Source: Condylostoma magnum
Taxonomy: Eukaryota; Ciliophora; Heterotrichea; Heterotrichida; Condylostomatidae
Assembly: GCA_920105805.1 (NCBI GenBank)
Contig: CAKKTI010000291.1
Coordinates: 1-22,587 of the forward strand
DNA: 22,587 nucleotides
Direction: 5' to 3'
Shown: piece by piece, positions 19,528 through 22,587 of the stretch
Numbering within the stretch: the first letter of the stretch is position 1
Layout: every line of letters begins with the position of its first letter
Position numbers and translations under genes: made by a program
The notes under the pieces: generated by a model
Seen by the model: only the letters and a program-made list of their open reading frames with translations
Told to the model about the DNA's origin: nothing
The model's database searches: none

Positions 19528-21210
19528 ATGTCAAATCCATTCGAATAATTAGCCTTTGAACTGAAATCAGTAAAAAAGGCTAAAATTAACATTAATGAGG
19601 CCCTTAAGCAATTAGACTCTATTTAACAAGTGTTATAACATGTGAGCAGTCTTGACAAAACTATAATAAATTTACAACATACAGCAGAATAGTTAAAAGA
19701 GTCATAAAAAAATTGCATTACTCAAAAACAACTTGTAGAGATTTTAAACTAGCATTAGATGGAATAAGACTACAAAACATCAAAAATGCACAGTGACATA
19801 CAATTCAAAGTAGAAAACCAGCTAGAAAGTATAATTTCTAAAACAGATCTACAGTAGGAGTTAAAAGCAAAGGCAAGCATAAACCAAGTTGACTAAATGC
19901 AGTCAAATGTAACAAAAATGAGTGAATAGCTTGACTCATTTCTTAATTCTCACTGGGCAAGCTTTAAAACTGATACAAAAGTAAAATTTGCCCAAAAGGC
20001 GGATGAAAAGCAGCTTAAAATTGTCAATAAACGATTGGATAATTTAGAAACACTATGAGATTTGCAGCAAAGGGTGGAAAACTTAGAAGAAACAGTGAAA
20101 GAACTAACAGCTATTGAAAGTGAATCAGAGCAGGATGATGAAGGTGATATTTTCGATCGTCTAGAAAAAGATTTATTTGGGGCTGTGATAGAAGGCTAAG
20201 ATTAAAACAGTCTTAATAAAAAGAGGAAAACGTTAGGAGAGGTGTCAAGGTAACTAAATATGCTGGAATCAGAGTTTAAATAGCAGACTAGAACCAATAA
20301 TCAGGTAAGTTTAAAAGTTAATGAGTTAGAGTCAAGTTATTATACCAGATTAGACTCGCTTGGCCAGTAATTGTAGTATTTATAGAAAAATACAAATAAT
20401 ATAAGAGAAGGTTGGGGGAAAATGGAATAGGATTATAACTGACTATAGGCAAATTTAAAAGAAGACAGTTTATTAGCTAAAAATTTGTTTGATAATGTAA
20501 AAGGAATGATAGACGAACATAAGAAGAGAGAAAAGGAAAAAGTGAGGAGGATGAAACAAATAGAGGTTAATTTTTCTAAAAGTATGGGAGATTTAAACTA
20601 TGTAAAAATTAATCTAAAGGAGAAAGTAAACCAATGCATTAAAAGCATACATAATCTAAGTGACAGTCACAACTAAGCAGTAGTGCAATTGAATTAACTG
20701 AATCAAGTCATAAGTAGTATCCACGGTAGTACTTAGGACAATTTTAACTAGGTTAGAATAGAAATAGAAGAAATAAAAGGTCCTTTGAATAAGCTACTAA
20801 ATCACAAATACATGGAAAATGAAATTTTAACTGAAGATTTAAAGCGATAATAAGAAACAATGCGAGAATTAATAGAAGAATTTGCATTTCTTTTAGAGCA
20901 AACAAAACCAAATAATTAAGCATCAAATCGTCCCAGTTCTTACTAGGAAAAATGTTCAAATGCTTTGCAAATAATCAGATTGAAATAAGAAAATGCCAGA
21001 TTAAAAGTAGGAAGTGTGTCCCCTTCTAACAGTTTTAGGCCTAAAACAGCTTCTAGTATTAACTGAAAGGATATGAATTACAGTTAGGACCAATCCAAAA
21101 CAAGATATAAGTAGTGCAGATCGAGTGCTAAGCCTACGTCTGGATGTTCTTCTAGAGGTACTACGAGAGTGATAAATATTAGATCTAATAGAGGAAGTGT
21201 TAATTTTTAG
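19528..21210 (+). CDS. Long coiled-coil protein, function unknown
   Basis: A 560-residue protein beginning MSNPFEQLAFELKSVKKAKI. Heptad patterns run through most of residues 10-470 (RLDNLETLWDLQQRVENLEE; EHKKREKEKVRRMKQIEVNF; ENEILTEDLKRQQETMRELI), broken by an acidic segment near 195-215 (ESESEQDDEGDIFDRLEKDL). The last about 80 residues are Ser/Arg-rich and likely disordered (SVSPSNSFRPKTASSINW; CRSSAKPTSGCSSRGTTRVI). No globular domain is visible. Such proteins are common in the ciliate cortex and basal bodies, but the role is unknown. TGA appears as Trp three times. The stop is TAG at 21208 (31 clean codons before it); TAA at 21235 or 21244 would add 9-12 residues. It is convergent with the kinase gene. 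Confidence 0.7.
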
Positions 21211-21242
21211 TTTAAACATTGTTTTAAGGAATACTAAAATTA

Positions 21243-22587
21243 TTAATTTATAGAGTAATCTGGGTTGTTTTCAAAGCAATCATCTTATTCTGTGATAGTA
21301 TTTTTACTTTATAAACTCTCTGGCTGGCTGTTGACTTAAATATACTCTTAGTCTACTCTTTTACTCAGAAGCTTTATAGTGCTAGGCCTGCTATTTCCTT
21401 ATATAGGAGAAGCTGATGAATTAAGTCTAGATCGTTCAAATCTTCTATTAGTCTAAGGTGAATTAGGACAACTCATATCTAAAGATTGTTAACTGTTAAG
21501 TGTATCTTTAACTAAACAATTCATAATCTTTTTAAACTTATCGAAATCTAGCTTATCCTCATCTATTAAAGCAAATTCATTCATTATTTCTTCCATATCC
21601 TGCTAGGATGTGTGGTATTAAGCCCTTTGTAGTACTCTACTAAAATCATTTAACGAGATTTAGTTATCATTATCCTCGTCAAAATGCTTAAAAGCTATCC
21701 AAAGGTTTTCCTCATCTAATAAAGCTTTAGCATCATAAACCATCCCTAAAAAATCACTGTATTTTATCATTTTTGTATTTGTTGCACTTAAAGAGTTTAA
21801 AATTTTACGCATTTCATTTTGCTCTATTTAAAGATTAGAGTTTTTAAGGCCTTTGATTAGCTGTTAAACTGTTATTTTACCAGTTTTATCGATATCTAAT
21901 GCAAAAAACAAGTCGGCTAGAGAGATAATTTAATCTTACTCCAGATTTTTTACTAGGATTTTGATAACTTCCTTTTGCACCTTTCCAAAATCTTAGTATC
22001 TTCTGAGATTTCTTATAACATCCTACGTGATTTACGGATTCTCCGAGTGAGCTATACGCTTGGAGTTCCTGAACCATGGATGCTGAATAGCTCGCTTTAT
22101 GTTAATCCGGCAGGCAGGATCAACTGTAAGCATCTATCTTATTATATCCTTGCAAAACGAGGAAGTTTAATCCCATACAAAGGGAAGTTCTGGCAAAGCT
22201 ACAAATTCAAAGCTTCCTTACATGATTTTATTAATCAATTCTTTAAAGTTTCTTCCTATAAATGGGTAATTTAAGCTTACTAGATAATAAATAGTAACAC
22301 CAATTGATCAAATGTCGCATTGCTTTCCATATCTTCTGGTAACAACTTCAGGGGCAATGAAGTAAGGAGTTCCAACTGCCGATAGCATTGATCCTTCCGC
22401 ATATTTAGCTGACATTCCGAAGTCAACTAGTTTAAACTCAGAGTCTTCTGATTCTGAGCAAAACATTAAGTTTTCAGGTTTTATGTCCCTGTGGCAAATA
22501 TTCAGGCTGTGTAAGTAGGATATAGCACTAAGCAGTTTGTATATTATTATTATCAGCTTTTCTTCTGGTATTGGACCATTCTTATAC
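21243..22587 (-). CDS. Calcium-dependent protein kinase (CDPK), N-terminus outside window
   Basis: At least 447 residues. The frame enters at the right edge within the kinase domain (GPIPEEKLIIIIYKLLSAIS) and shows the catalytic loop HRDIKPENL, the DFG motif (LVDFGMS), GTPYFIAPEVV, CDIWSIGVTIYYL (the conserved Trp is TGA at 22308-22310) and DPACRINIKRAIQHPWF. The junction and calmodulin-like domain follow. EF1 (DIDKTGKITVQQ) and EF3 (DEDNDNQISLND) look able to bind calcium, though EF1 has Gln at position 12. EF2 (LSATNTKMIKYSDF) and EF4 (LIDEDKLDFDKF) are degenerate. CDPKs are soluble calcium-switched Ser/Thr kinases. The end is ambiguous: TAA at 21489-21491 right after EF4, where the family normally stops, or TAA-TAA at 21240-21245 after an 80-residue Ser/Asn-rich tail. 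I chose the latter for its coding-like composition. Confidence 0.92.

Noticed and set aside
20753-21219. Minus-strand ORFs opposite the coiled-coil gene
   Set aside because: They are antisense to a frame with clear heptads and a Ser/Arg tail; the hydrophobic look comes from reading Lys/Glu codons backwards.
21886-22274. Short ORFs on both strands in the kinase region
   Set aside because: They are out-of-frame shadows; the kinase frame carries HRDIKPEN, DFG, APE and EF-hand motifs throughout.
1-22587. Karyorelict code (TGA the only stop) or codes with TAA/TAG as Glu
   Set aside because: STT3, the F-box gene and the kinase have no in-frame TGA before running into the neighbouring gene, and TAA sits on a conserved Gln in STT3 (YQITG).
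1-22587. Mobile elements, virus-like elements, tRNA/rRNA genes, CRISPR arrays
   Set aside because: No transposase, reverse transcriptase, capsid-like motif, terminal repeat, tRNA box or spaced repeat array could be recognised by eye.

Overview
This window looks like macronuclear DNA of a ciliate that has no dedicated stop codon, most like the heterotrich Condylostoma (NCBI code 28). Conserved proteins read cleanly only if TAA and TAG mean Gln and TGA means Trp. Examples are the WWDYG motif of STT3, the WRVR motif of the PP2A scaffold, and the CDIWSIGV motif of a calcium-dependent kinase. The same genes nevertheless end at TAA or TAG, and one small gene appears to end at TGA. Several genes have no in-frame TGA before they would run into a neighbour, which argues against the karyorelict code, where TGA is the only stop. 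Because every frame is then 'open', I called genes by homology, residue composition and codon behaviour, not by openness. Stop positions are the least certain part of the annotation.

Layout, left to right: a secreted LamG-like protein (minus, runs off the left edge); about 1.5 kb with no gene I can support; a small basic protein (minus) divergent by 48 bp from an ankyrin-repeat protein with a possible lipid anchor (plus); the PP2A scaffold subunit A (plus), convergent with a small unknown protein (minus); a small unknown protein (plus) ending 13 bp before the oligosaccharyltransferase catalytic subunit STT3 (plus); an NT-C2 plus coiled-coil protein (plus), convergent with TRAPPC10 (minus); an unknown 525-residue protein (plus) ending 7 bp before an EF-hand-like/FAM161-like protein (plus); an F-box-like protein with cysteine pairs (minus); a long coiled-coil protein (plus), convergent with a calcium-dependent protein kinase (minus, runs off the right edge).

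The genes are packed tightly, in both orientations, with very short AT-rich spacers and A-rich start contexts. No introns are needed to read the conserved genes; one 22-base candidate intron is discussed. The set is typical eukaryotic housekeeping (glycosylation, Golgi traffic, phosphatase and calcium signalling) plus cytoskeletal or ciliary coiled-coil proteins. They do not form one pathway. I see no transposon, virus-like element, tRNA, rRNA or CRISPR array.

The most interesting signals are the context-dependent stops, the lack of reassigned TAA/TAG codons just before the inferred ends, the tandem pairs separated by 7 and 13 bp, and the triple EF-hand-like module joined to a FAM161-like region.
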